From contig JAWKZG010000021.1 of assembly GCA_041396125.1 (NCBI GenBank), forward strand, positions 1 through 64,000: 64,000 bases of DNA, in the 5' to 3' direction. A program made the position numbers and the translations under genes. The notes under the pieces were generated by a model. The model ran no database searches and was not told the origin of the DNA. It worked only from the letters and a program-made list of their open reading frames with translations. The number at the start of each line of letters is the position of its first letter. Positions within the stretch are counted from its first letter, which is position 1. Shown piece by piece: positions 1 to 7,255 of the stretch. Source of the stretch: JAWKZG01 sp041396125. GTDB lineage: Bacteria; Pseudomonadota; Gammaproteobacteria; Competibacterales; Competibacteraceae.

Positions 1-58
1 ACCGGCTATCCTGAAAATATAGTGCTATATCGTTAAGAATAAACCACAAATTTCGTCA

Positions 59-76
59 TTCCCGCGTAGGCGGGAA
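59..76. repeat. REP-like palindrome (TTCCCGC..GCGGGAA)
   Basis: A 7-bp perfect inverted repeat, TTCCCGC and GCGGGAA, encloses a 4-base loop and is followed by ATCCAG. The same core recurs near 4147-4340 and three times between 63479 and 63660, so it belongs to a dispersed extragenic palindrome family. Confidence 0.7.
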
Positions 77-168
77 TCCAGTCCGATGCGATACCTACTG
101 GCACCTATTCAGTTTTTATTCATAAGCGATTAATAAAATTAAAGGTTTTTTACTAAGGGCTTTTTTGA

Positions 169-630
169 ATGAGGTATCTGATTATTGCATTTGGGTTATT
201 AGTAAGTGGCTTGACTAATGCCCAGGATGAATTTGACTGCAACTGGGATCGGTTTTTGGAAGGAAGACCGTTGTGGTATACCGAAGACTTACGATGGTCG
301 TTCTGGTTGGTTGAATCAGAGGGGCAAGTCGTAGGACACCTGCAAGATTCTGAGGGTGGAGATTGGTATCACCTGGAGTTCACTGATCGCACATCAGACG
401 GTACACTGTTTAACGCTTGTCGTAGAGAATTCACCATCTATAAACCGACGTATGAGAACGGTAGCATCCGTCTGGATGAGGTTGATGACTTTGAGTTCTG
501 TGCGCCTGCGCCACCTCCTGCACTGGGCATTAAGTTACAAGCTTTATACCTCGGTTCGGACGAGATTTATTTATGGACGGACACTGATGGGATCGGGGCT
601 TTTTCTTGCTACCAGCTAAAGCCGTTCTGA
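169..630 (+). CDS. secreted hypothetical protein
   Basis: The 153-residue product starts with a clear Sec signal peptide: a short basic start, a hydrophobic core over residues 3-16, then an Ala-Gln type cleavage site near residue 19. The mature part is acidic and aromatic, with at least four cysteines that could form disulfides in the periplasm. I recognise no family. The gene stands alone, about 75 bases before a decayed transposase. AT-rich DNA precedes the ATG and no strong ribosome site is visible. Secretion is well supported; function is unknown. Confidence 0.6.
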   Translation: MRYLIIAFGLLVSGLTNAQDEFDCNWDRFLEGRPLWYTEDLRWSFWLVESEGQVVGHLQDSEGGDWYHLEFTDRTSDGTLFNACRREFTIYKPTYENGSIRLDEVDDFEFCAPAPPPALGIKLQALYLGSDEIYLWTDTDGIGAFSCYQLKPF

Positions 631-649
631 GTAGCCGGTGAAGTCAGGT

Positions 650-679
650 AGGGCGGGAAAGCGTAAGCGCATCCCGCCA
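650..679. repeat. REP-like stem-loop upstream of RAYT relic
   Basis: GGCGGGA and TCCCGCC arms flank an inner GCG..CGC segment and form a strong hairpin directly upstream of the REP-associated transposase relic. Such palindromes beside these transposases are their usual substrates. Confidence 0.6.
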
Positions 680-703
680 TCTGTACATCGATGACGGTAA
701 AAC

Positions 704-1255
704 ATGCCTCGATATATTCGTTTTTATTCCCGGCGGCACCTTCTTTTTCACGGTTGCGTTGCTGGAACGTCACCGTCGGCTTTTAACTGAACATATCGAT
801 GAATTGCGGATGGCATTCGCTGATGCCCGACAGCGGCGACCGTTCACGATTGATGCGATTGTAATTTTGCCCGATCACCTGTATTGCATCTGGACACTGC
901 CGCCCGATGATGCTGATTTTGCTGGCACGATATCAAAGCCCGCTTCTCGTCTCGCATACCTGCAGGCGAACACCTTTCAGCACGTTGGCTTGAAAAAGGC
1001 GAGCGTGGTATTTGGCAGCGCCACTTCTGGGAGCATACCATTCGTGACTCCCGTGATTTTGAACGTCATATTGATTATATTTACTACAATCCGGTCAAGC
1101 ACAAACACGTTGCCCGTGTGCATGATTGGTCTTATTCCAGTTTTCATTGTGATGTCCGGCGTGGGATTTATCCGTTGAATTGGACTGCCAGTGACGATAT
1201 AAAAAAATATAGATGGGGAGTAATGCAGAGGTTGGGGTTTTTCGGTTGCTGGTAG
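704..1255 (+). pseudogene. REP-associated tyrosine transposase (RAYT) pseudogene
   Basis: Joining three frames rebuilds a typical Y1-type RAYT. The frame from ATG 704 gives MPRYIRF. After a shift near 725 comes PGGTFFFTVALLERHRR, then IDAIVILPDHLYCIWTLPPDDADF, which holds the family's HLHxxW-like metal motif with Tyr in place of the middle His. After a second shift near 925 come RGIWQRHFWEHTIRD, then RHIDYIYYNPVKH with the catalytic-tyrosine helix, and RRGIYPLNW at the C-terminus. These enzymes move or tend REP palindromes, and one lies immediately upstream. Two frameshifts make it inactive as sequenced. The family call is firm; the exact shift points are approximate. Confidence 0.85.
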
Positions 1256-1319
1256 TGCTACCTGCTGATGGTGGGATGCACTGGCGTTTACCCAACTTAC
1301 AAATTATTGGAGTCCACAT

Positions 1320-1913
1320 GTGAAAATATTTATAAGTCATTCACACCAAAATGATAATGCAGCCAAAGCACTGGTTGATTTTCTGCTATCGAGTTTGTCG
1401 CTTGAAGATAGCGACATTCGATGTACGTCGGTGCCTGGCCATCAGTTAAGATTCGGGAAAAGCATTGCAGAATTATTGAAGGCTGATATCTCAGAAGCCC
1501 CAGTTTTGATAGCAATGATCTCAAAAGAAAGTGTGGGTTCAGATTGGGTACTTTTTGAACTTGGTGCAGCGTGGGGATTAAATAGAGACCTTTATCCAAT
1601 ACTGGGGCCTAGCCTACAGATAAAAGATCTACCCGGACCGTTGAGTGCTGTTCCGTGCGTCGAGATTGAATCACCTGACGCTCCGAGCAGGATGTCGGAT
1701 TTAGTACAGCAGCTTGCTGAGGATCTTCAAGTAGCAACACGAAATGGGGGCAAGGCTCAAGCCAACCTCGATAATTTCTTGAAGCAATATAAATCCGGGC
1801 CGAAAAGCACTGCTTCAACAGGTAGTTCGCTGACCAAAGCAGAGAATGCTGAAGACACCATTTTATTGGTGATTTGGAGACTGCACGAATCGGAATATGA
1901 CGAACATGGGTAG
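1320..1913 (+). CDS. TIR-domain protein, cut short by an amber codon
   Basis: A GTG start gives MKIFISHSHQND, the first strand and BB-loop side of a TIR domain (residues 1-120). SDWVLFELGAAWG near residues 80-92 holds the helix with the conserved Glu that is catalytic in bacterial TIR NADases. The 197-residue frame ends at TAG 1911-1913, but the same frame continues to 2096 with sensible protein (see next entry), so the stop looks like a nonsense mutation or base error. Bacterial TIR proteins often act in NAD-depleting antiphage defence; that role is inference here. The gene stands alone between a transposase relic and palindromic repeats. Confidence 0.7.
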   Translation: MKIFISHSHQNDNAAKALVDFLLSSLSLEDSDIRCTSVPGHQLRFGKSIAELLKADISEAPVLIAMISKESVGSDWVLFELGAAWGLNRDLYPILGPSLQIKDLPGPLSAVPCVEIESPDAPSRMSDLVQQLAEDLQVATRNGGKAQANLDNFLKQYKSGPKSTASTGSSLTKAENAEDTILLVIWRLHESEYDEHG

Positions 1914-2096
1914 TCATTAGAAGCAATTTCTCGCCTCGCAAGTTTGTCAATTCCTAAGTGTGAACACATTTTGAACGATCTGGTGAAAAAGAAGTTCGTT
2001 GATAAGAAAAAATGGGTGGGCGGTATTAACGGTACTCGCTATCTCCTCGATGAATACGGTCGAAATTATCTCTTGCAGAATAAGTTTGTAGAATAA
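1914..2096 (+). other. in-frame continuation of TIR gene, winged-helix-like tail
   Basis: Directly after the TAG the same frame encodes about 60 residues without interruption and ends at TAA 2094. It reads SLEAISRLASLSIPKCEHIL, then a lysine-rich turn and NGTRYLLDEYGRNYL, which resembles a small winged-helix unit. Changing one base (TAG to TGG) would restore a 258-residue TIR-winged-helix protein. No start codon or ribosome site suggests it is translated alone. Confidence 0.55.
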
Positions 2097-2139
2097 CGGG
2101 CCTTGAGTAAGCGAGCTTCGTTAGGTAGGAGAGGGTTGT

Positions 2140-2227
2140 GTAGGATGAACTAAAAAAATGAAGCGCACCGTTCAAGAACCAATCCGCCCCACGATTGATG
2201 CGCTTCGCAAAGCTCAGCACATCCTAC
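2140..2227. repeat. 88-bp palindromic repeat, copy 1
   Basis: It is bounded by GTAGGAT and ATCCTAC, with inner arms around AAGCGCA and TGCGCTT that could fold into a long hairpin. A second copy about 85% identical by eye starts at 2364 in the same orientation. The size and terminal inverted repeats suggest a REPIN or MITE-like element. Confidence 0.65.
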
Positions 2228-2267
2228 TGTACTATAACAAGACGTGGTCCGTGTTTAGATCAGGCCC

Positions 2268-2293
2268 GCGTGGGCAACAAGTTGCCCACCCTA
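2268..2293. repeat. short palindrome GTGGGCAAC..GTTGCCCAC
   Basis: A near-perfect inverted repeat with 9-bp arms and a tiny loop lies between the two 88-bp repeats. It resembles another REP class. No gene is visible around it. Confidence 0.5.
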
Positions 2294-2363
2294 CTGGAAT
2301 ACTGCTGAGTCGAGGCTATGTCGTTAACCAGAAATTTCAGCATTTAAAATAATCAAAGCTCGT

Positions 2364-2452
2364 GTAGGATGCGCTGAAAAAAATGAAGCGCATCGTTCAA
2401 GAAACAATTCGCCCCACGGTTGATGCGCTTCGCAAAGTTCAGCACATCCTAC
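2364..2452. repeat. 88-bp palindromic repeat, copy 2
   Basis: Same ends (GTAGGAT..ATCCTAC) and internal arms as the copy at 2140. In this copy GAAGCGCATC and GATGCGCTTC pair better, so the hairpin is more intact. Confidence 0.65.
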
Positions 2453-2500
2453 TGTGCTGTAAAATCCAGCGATTAAAACACCACACCCAAAGAGGAAACC

Positions 2501-2950
2501 ATGGAAATCACCGTCTCCCCATTAACACCTGATGACAGAAAGGACTGGGAACAGCTTTATTACGGCTATGCGAAATTTTACAAGATGCCGATGACTATCG
2601 ACGTTTTAGATAAAATCTGGTCCTGGATATTTGATGATACTAATGAATTCTATTGCCTTGTCGCTAAAAACAGTGAGGGTCAGGCTTTGGGTTTGATGCA
2701 TTACCGGGCGATGCCTTCGCCGCTGCGGGGTGCAATGGTTGGTTTTTTGGATGATCTTTATGTTGACCCGGCGTATCGCGGTCATGGTGTGGTTGATGCG
2801 CTTTTTACAGCGCTCAATGACGCTGCGAAAGCCAAGGGCTGGCCTTTTGTCCGCTGGGTAACGGCTGATAACAACTACAGAGGCCGGGGTGTTTACGATA
2901 AAGTCGCAGAAAAAACGCACTGGCTGACTTATCAAATGCCGGTTACCTGA
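2501..2950 (+). CDS. GNAT family N-acetyltransferase
   Basis: The 149-residue protein has the size and motif order of a single-domain GNAT enzyme. DDLYVDPAYRGHGVVDALF near residues 85-103 is the beta-4/motif A stretch with the R/Q-x-x-G-x-G/A acetyl-CoA pyrophosphate loop (here RGHGVV). WVTADNNYRGRGVYDKV is the motif B end. An AGAGGAAACC ribosome site sits just before ATG 2501. It transfers an acetyl group from acetyl-CoA to an amine; the substrate cannot be read from sequence. It is a single gene, followed by a hairpin at 2980. Confidence 0.9.
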   Translation: MEITVSPLTPDDRKDWEQLYYGYAKFYKMPMTIDVLDKIWSWIFDDTNEFYCLVAKNSEGQALGLMHYRAMPSPLRGAMVGFLDDLYVDPAYRGHGVVDALFTALNDAAKAKGWPFVRWVTADNNYRGRGVYDKVAEKTHWLTYQMPVT

Positions 2951-2979
2951 GCACTGCTCACAAAGCACCGGGTTTTTTT

Positions 2980-3002
2980 ATGGCCAGGCGACACCTGGCC
3001 AT
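2980..3002. terminator. hairpin between convergent genes
   Basis: ATGGCCAGG and CCTGGCCAT form a 9-bp stem with a short loop. It lies between the GNAT gene (+) and the small membrane-protein gene (-), with a run of seven T before it on the + strand and T-rich bases after. It could stop transcription from either side. Confidence 0.55.
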
Positions 3003-3022
3003 TTCTGTTATGTCACAAACGA

Positions 3023-3196
3023 TTACTTGCGGGCTTTGGTTTCGGGGAACAGCCAGATCGAACCGACCATGAGCGGCCCGAGCAGCAGTGCGACCCATTT
3101 TTCGAAGCCTGCGCCGGCTTGATGATCGACATAGAACAAGGTTGTCGTGATGATCAGTACCAGTACGGACAGGATGGCTTTAATGTGATTTGGCAT
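3023..3196 (-). CDS. 57-residue two-helix membrane protein
   Basis: ATG 3196 to TAA 3023 encodes 57 residues. A hydrophobic segment at residues 7-22 (AILSVLVLIITTTLFY) and another at 34-50 (WVALLLGPLMVGSIWLF) flank a short polar loop, and the C-terminus KARK is basic. It begins 26 bases after the restored end of the PhyH gene on the same strand, so it is probably the last gene of that transcript. I recognise no named family. A clean frame, two well-formed helices and operon position support a real gene. Confidence 0.55.
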   Translation of the reverse strand: MPNHIKAILSVLVLIITTTLFYVDHQAGAGFEKWVALLLGPLMVGSIWLFPETKARK

Positions 3197-3336
3197 AACG
3201 TAAACCCTGATCGGCAGAATATTTATTGCGCAGCCTGGGCTGCAAAAATCGACGTATACCCGTGTGACCAGTCCGGCGGGATCTGGCAGGGGCGGGGATC
3301 ATGCTCGGCCCAGCGGCGCGCTGTCCGCGTACCACT

Positions 3337-4101
3337 TCATGAGGCATGCACGGACGGATCAGGATGCGGCGTATAGGCCAGCGCATCGGCTGAAGAATAG
3401 GCATTCAGCAGCAGTGGCCGACCACCCTGGCGCATGCTTGGCAAGGAGCTGTGCACGGTGCGGCAGTTGTGTACGGTGATAGACCCGGCAGGGCCGGTCA
3501 GATACGCTACTTTATCGGTCGGCAAGGTCGCTGCATCAGCCTCCGAGAGTTGCCCGACCCATTGTCCCTCGGCATTGTAATGACTGTACACCGGCCCGTT
3601 CTGACTGCCCGGAATTACTCCCATTGCGCCGTTTTCGAGGTCGGTGTCGTATAAATACGTGCCGATGGTCAGCGGGCTGTAATTGGTATGCGGATAAAAG
3701 GGGATATCCTGATGCCAGGCCACTGCATCTTTGCCGTCATTCCATTTGAAATTCAGTTTGGAATGATGAAACAGCACATCCGGGCCGAGCAGATCAGCCG
3801 CTACATCGGCGATCACATCACGGGCAAAATCCCAATACACACTGTGCTGCTCGTCCGGTCGCTTGAGTCGGCGCAAGCGCGGCTGCTCGGCAGTATGGCC
3901 GGGGGCAATATCGAAATCCCGACCGGCAACGGTTTCAGCGCGGCTGCGCTCGATGAATTCTGCGGTGGTGTCCAGCAGGCGGGTTAACCAGTCCTGTGAA
4001 ATCAGGCCTTCCAGTACAATATAGCCGTTTTCAAAATACGCTTCGCGCTGGGCCTGGCTCAATACGCGCGGTGGCTGGGCAAGAATCTGTTCCGGGCTCA
4101 T
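3337..4101 (-). CDS. phytanoyl-CoA dioxygenase (PhyH) family, in-frame stop near C-terminus
   Basis: This is an Fe(II)/2-oxoglutarate oxygenase of the PhyH family. Iron ligands are seen in VAWHQDIPFYPH (H-x-D, near residue 130) and SITVHNCRTVHSS (distal His near residue 215), with the 2-oxoglutarate Arg expected shortly after. The frame stops at TGA 3339-3337 after 254 residues, but continues without shift to TAA 3223, giving SGTRTARRWAEHDPRPCQIP and SHGYTSIFAAQ, which matches the usual end of bacterial members. One base change therefore truncates a protein that should be about 292 residues. It shares its strand with the small membrane gene downstream. The substrate is unknown. Confidence 0.8.
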   Translation of the reverse strand: MSPEQILAQPPRVLSQAQREAYFENGYIVLEGLISQDWLTRLLDTTAEFIERSRAETVAGRDFDIAPGHTAEQPRLRRLKRPDEQHSVYWDFARDVIADVAADLLGPDVLFHHSKLNFKWNDGKDAVAWHQDIPFYPHTNYSPLTIGTYLYDTDLENGAMGVIPGSQNGPVYSHYNAEGQWVGQLSEADAATLPTDKVAYLTGPAGSITVHNCRTVHSSLPSMRQGGRPLLLNAYSSADALAYTPHPDPSVHAS

Positions 4102-4146
4102 TAGAGCTCCTCCTCATTGGTAACCGTAATCCAGAAAATACAACCG

Positions 4147-4340
4147 TGACTCCCGCATAGGCAGGAATCATGGTCCCGGATGCCGTTTTACTCTATCCGG
4201 GCTACTGTTATTGCCTGTCTTTCGCCAGAGTTTCCGTTATTTCTGCGCAGGCGGGCAATCCAGTCCAGCCCCGGATGCCGTTTCACTTTATCCGGGCTAC
4301 TGCGCTGTTGTTGCCGTCGTTCCCGCGCAGGTACAAAACA
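4147..4340. repeat. composite REP-like repeat cluster
   Basis: Two module types alternate: (a) TCCCGC-type palindromes near 4148, 4241 and 4320; and (b) CCCGGATGCCGTTTTACTCT-type units ending TATCCGGGCTAC near 4176 and 4273, whose CCCGGAT/ATCCGGG arms form hairpins. The same a-b order returns at 63479-63660. No coding sequence is seen. Confidence 0.7.
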
Positions 4341-4342
4341 GC

Positions 4343-5143
4343 CTAAGCCGGTGAGCCGAGCGCCCCGGATGAGGTTGAGGTTTTCTGGCTGCGACGGCGA
4401 CGCGGTTCGTACAGCTCTTTTTTGATGTATTTGGTGCTATAGCCATTGAAAATATGACCCAGTAAACCCCGGTTCAGATCGGAGGTGCCGAACATCCAGT
4501 CGGCGATGGGGAAGGTCAGATTCATATTGCAATTCATCATGATGTGCTGATTATGATGCGCGGTATGGTGCCGCCGGATGGTGTTCACGAACGGGCAGTA
4601 GCGGACAAATTTGTTTTCTTCGATGTGACAGCAAAAGTGCATGAACTCATAGATCAGGTAGATGCTGGTTGTCGTACACATCAGCAGCCAGCCGACATTC
4701 GGGGTTATAAGCCACCCCAGCACCAGGGCCGGCACCATTGACATCAGGATAAACACGATCAGGGCATAGGGCGGGAAAAACGTGACCCGCCAGTCATGCG
4801 GTCCGGCGAAACGCATTTCCTTCTCGGTGAAAAACTGGTGATGCATCAGCGTGTGGCGGGTGTAAATCGCCCGTAATCCTTTGGAGCGCAGCGGGCGGTG
4901 CATGACATGCCGGTGCAGATACCACTCGAAGATATTGCTCAGCAAAAAGACCACCGGTACGATCAGCCACTCCCACCAGACCGGCGCGTGAATATGTGAG
5001 ATATACACATACATGGCCGCCAGACCGATAGTGTAAATAACCGCCACATGCAGCCAGCCGTTGTACCAGTTGGCGATGCGATCACGATAAACCTGCCGGT
5101 AATTTTTTTGCCGGTCAGACATTTGCGTCAGGGGTAATTCCAC
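4343..5143 (-). CDS. fatty acid hydroxylase / sterol desaturase family protein
   Basis: The 266-residue integral membrane di-iron enzyme carries the family's histidine clusters: HRHVMH at 77-82, HTLMHH at 97-102, HFCCH near 168 and HHTAHHNQH near 192. At least four hydrophobic helices surround them. A GTG start at 5143 is favoured because GGAGGTG sits directly before it. The tail ends in a basic Arg-rich stretch. The family oxidises C-H bonds of lipids, sterols or carotenoids; the substrate is not evident. It lies between the PhyH oxygenase and a GntR regulator, all on the minus strand. Confidence 0.85.
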   Translation of the reverse strand: MELPLTQMSDRQKNYRQVYRDRIANWYNGWLHVAVIYTIGLAAMYVYISHIHAPVWWEWLIVPVVFLLSNIFEWYLHRHVMHRPLRSKGLRAIYTRHTLMHHQFFTEKEMRFAGPHDWRVTFFPPYALIVFILMSMVPALVLGWLITPNVGWLLMCTTTSIYLIYEFMHFCCHIEENKFVRYCPFVNTIRRHHTAHHNQHIMMNCNMNLTFPIADWMFGTSDLNRGLLGHIFNGYSTKYIKKELYEPRRRRSQKTSTSSGALGSPA

Positions 5144-5162
5144 AAAACACCTCCTTCATTCA

Positions 5163-5208
5163 TTTGGCGTATTGGCATTTGGCGTGTTGGCCATTTGACG
5201 TATTGGTT
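5163..5208. repeat. three tandem 15-16 bp units
   Basis: ATTTGGCGTATTGGC, ATTTGGCGTGTTGGCC and ATTTGACGTATTGG follow head to tail, directly upstream of the hydroxylase start. They could be regulator-binding iterons or slippage repeats. Confidence 0.6.
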
Positions 5209-5292
5209 TACTGTATCTGCTTATGGATATTGTCGATGCGCAGTTGTGCACTGTTGAACAATATGACTGATATATCAATCGTACATCAATAA

Positions 5293-5333
5293 GCTTGCGG
5301 CAGCAAGACACTGCATTACCCGCTGCCGCAAGC
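5293..5333 (-). terminator. strong hairpin after the GntR gene
   Basis: GCTTGCGGCAGC and GCTGCCGCAAGC form a perfect 12-bp stem with a 17-base loop, 30 bases past the GntR stop codon. There is no long T tract, so the hairpin may protect or end the mRNA rather than act as a canonical intrinsic terminator. Confidence 0.6.
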
Positions 5334-5363
5334 CTGATTCAAGGTTGTTTTCTGCCCGGCGTG

Positions 5364-6047
5364 TTACCAGTCCATTGCTGCCCGAGTGATGTGTTCGATG
5401 TAGTCGAGAAGCTTGTCCGAGGCCTGTACCGCAGCCTCGCTGTCACCCTGCGCGATGGCTTCGGCAACAGCGGCATGATATTCGGCCGCCAGCGGCATAT
5501 CGTTGATGTGCTGATGGTGCATAAACCAGAATCGGCGTGACAGGCCACCCATCAGAGCCATCGTGGTGCTGGCGAATTCATTGCGGGCGGCGCGGGCGGT
5601 AAAGCGGTTGAAATCCTGATCCAGTCGCATGAAGCGCAGATCGTCATTTTCGGCGGCGGCCTGGCGCAGTGCTATGGCCAGCTCCCGGAACTGCTGCCGT
5701 TCTGCAGCGTTTGCACGTTCGGCGGCCGAGCGCGCGATCAGGCGTTCGATCTCGCGCCGCACTTCCAGCATTTTAAGCTGCGACCGGATATTGAACTCGG
5801 CGACCAGAATGCCCCGGCGGGGCAGGATAACGACCAGATTTTCGCGCGCCAGTCGATGCAGCGCCTCCCGCACCGGCGTGCGGCCAATGTTCAGACGCTT
5901 GGCCAGAATCGCCTCGGACAAGGCCTCGCCGGGCGGCAACTGCAAGGTCACGATGAGCTCTTCCAGCGCCAGATACGCTTTGTCGGTCAGGCTGACATCG
6001 CTGCGCTCCGGTTTGGCCGTCGTATTATCCGTAGTTGATTGATTCAA
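5364..6047 (-). CDS. GntR family transcriptional regulator, FCD subgroup
   Basis: The 227-residue regulator has an N-terminal winged helix (residues 22-90: LSEAILAKRLNIGRTPVREA, then LPRRGILVAEF) and an all-helical FCD ligand domain (95-225). In the first FCD metal motif, LDQDFNRFTARAARN, Asn stands where His is usual; the later EYHAAVAEAI and IEHI histidines are present. TTG 6047 is the only reasonable start. FCD regulators sense organic acids, and this one lies beside the PanB-like gene, the TRAP and the tripartite transporter genes, which it may control. Confidence 0.88.
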   Translation of the reverse strand: MNQSTTDNTTAKPERSDVSLTDKAYLALEELIVTLQLPPGEALSEAILAKRLNIGRTPVREALHRLARENLVVILPRRGILVAEFNIRSQLKMLEVRREIERLIARSAAERANAAERQQFRELAIALRQAAAENDDLRFMRLDQDFNRFTARAARNEFASTTMALMGGLSRRFWFMHHQHINDMPLAAEYHAAVAEAIAQGDSEAAVQASDKLLDYIEHITRAAMDW

Positions 6048-6074
6048 GAGCTTATTTCCGTTAAATAATACATT

Positions 6075-6938
6075 TTAATGTTGCTTTCTTTCCACCAAAT
6101 CCATGAATTTCTCCAGCTCGGCCTGATTGACCCCGTAACTGTGCGCGTCATCGGGGAATGTGCCGCTTTTCACTTCGTCCACAAAGGTTTTCAGTCCGGC
6201 CACGGCAACCTCGGTCAGATTAGCGTAACGCTTGGTGAATTTGGGCTTGAAGTCGGTGAAAACACCCAATAAATCATAGGATAATAAAATCTGGCCGTCC
6301 GTTCCGGCACCTGCGCCTATACCAATGGTCGGAATCTCCAGTTGCGCCGAGATGATTTTCGCAATGGCGGCGGGTACCGCCTCGAACTCCAGCATGAAGC
6401 AGCCGGCATCCTGAATGGCCAGGGCATCTTCCAGGATTTTCAGCGCGGCATCGGCGGTGCGGCCCTGTACCTTGAAGCCGCCGAACATGGCAATCGTGTG
6501 CGGGGTCAGGCCGATATGCGAGGCCGTCGGGATACCGGCATCGACCAGCGTGCGCAAAATATGCGCCTGCGATTTACCGCCTTGCGGTTTGACCGCATCA
6601 CAACCGGCGTCCTGCATGAAGCGGGTCGCATTCAGCAAAGCCCGATCTACCGTGTGGTAGCTCTGATAGGGCATGCAACCCAGCACAAACGTATTGGGCG
6701 CACCGCGCCGTACTGCCAGCGCATGCATTACCATCATGTCCATGGTGGCGGGAATGGTCGAGCTGTGGCCGTGCGCCACCATGGCCAGGCTGTCGCCGAC
6801 CACGCAGACATCGACGCCGGCCATTTCTGCCCAGCGTGCCGAGGTGTAATCGGGCACCGAGGTGTACACCATTTTTTCGCCGCTGTGCTTGGAATCGCGG
6901 ATTTCGGTAATGCTGCGTTTGGTTTTTGCTTCGGTCAT
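6075..6938 (-). CDS. PanB-like (ketopantoate hydroxymethyltransferase family) protein, atypical site
   Basis: This is a 287-residue TIM-barrel of the PEP-mutase/ICL superfamily, PanB branch. VVGDSLAMVAHGHSSTIPAT (47-66), SHIGLTPHTI and IGIGAGAGTDGQ are PanB signatures. ATG 6938 is chosen because CAGGAG lies just upstream. In PanB three acids bind Mg. Here Asp of GDS (49) is present, but the usual DMPF is GCMPY (Cys88) and VKLEGG is VKPQGG (Gln119), so two of three ligands are replaced. Beside a GntR regulator and organic-acid importers, it is more likely a catabolic relative than a pantothenate-pathway enzyme. Confidence 0.75.
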   Translation of the reverse strand: MTEAKTKRSITEIRDSKHSGEKMVYTSVPDYTSARWAEMAGVDVCVVGDSLAMVAHGHSSTIPATMDMMVMHALAVRRGAPNTFVLGCMPYQSYHTVDRALLNATRFMQDAGCDAVKPQGGKSQAHILRTLVDAGIPTASHIGLTPHTIAMFGGFKVQGRTADAALKILEDALAIQDAGCFMLEFEAVPAAIAKIISAQLEIPTIGIGAGAGTDGQILLSYDLLGVFTDFKPKFTKRYANLTEVAVAGLKTFVDEVKSGTFPDDAHSYGVNQAELEKFMDLVERKQH

Positions 6939-7129
6939 GGCGGGTGTCTCCTGTAGGTAGCTTAGGGTTGGTTGAGTCAGGCGCGAACATGCTCCCGTGT
7001 CGGGTAGCAGCATGTGTTCTAACTGGTTTTGTTTTAAGTTATTAATTTTTATTGAAAATAAAACTATAAGAGATATTTTTTCTGTTATTGAACATGGTTT
7101 GTACGGTTTTTGTCAGATGCTCTGGGTTC

Positions 7130-7158
7130 TTGACATACGATCAAGATATAAACAATAT
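7130..7158 (+). promoter_or_regulatory. possible sigma-70 promoter
   Basis: TTGACA at 7130 is followed 17 bases later by CAATAT. It sits in the AT-rich gap between the divergent PanB-like and DUF6166 genes. The -35 is consensus and the -10 is weak. AATATATCAAT just downstream resembles TGATATATCAAT at 5271, which could be a shared operator. Confidence 0.35.
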
Positions 7159-7255
7159 GTCAGTAATATATCAATAAACAAATAAATAATAATTGCCTGA
7201 AACATTTGTCCGACACCTGATTCCGAAAACACATTACATAGCGTATGAATCCGTC

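Noticed and set aside
4147..4340. Regularly spaced repeats that could be taken for a CRISPR array
   Set aside because: Units differ in type and spacing, arms form REP hairpins, and no cas genes or uniform spacers are present.
5264..5290. TGATATATCAAT and a similar site at 7163 as a GntR operator pair
   Set aside because: Similarity is short and in AT-rich DNA, and it lacks the GT..AC core common in GntR sites; mentioned only as a possibility.
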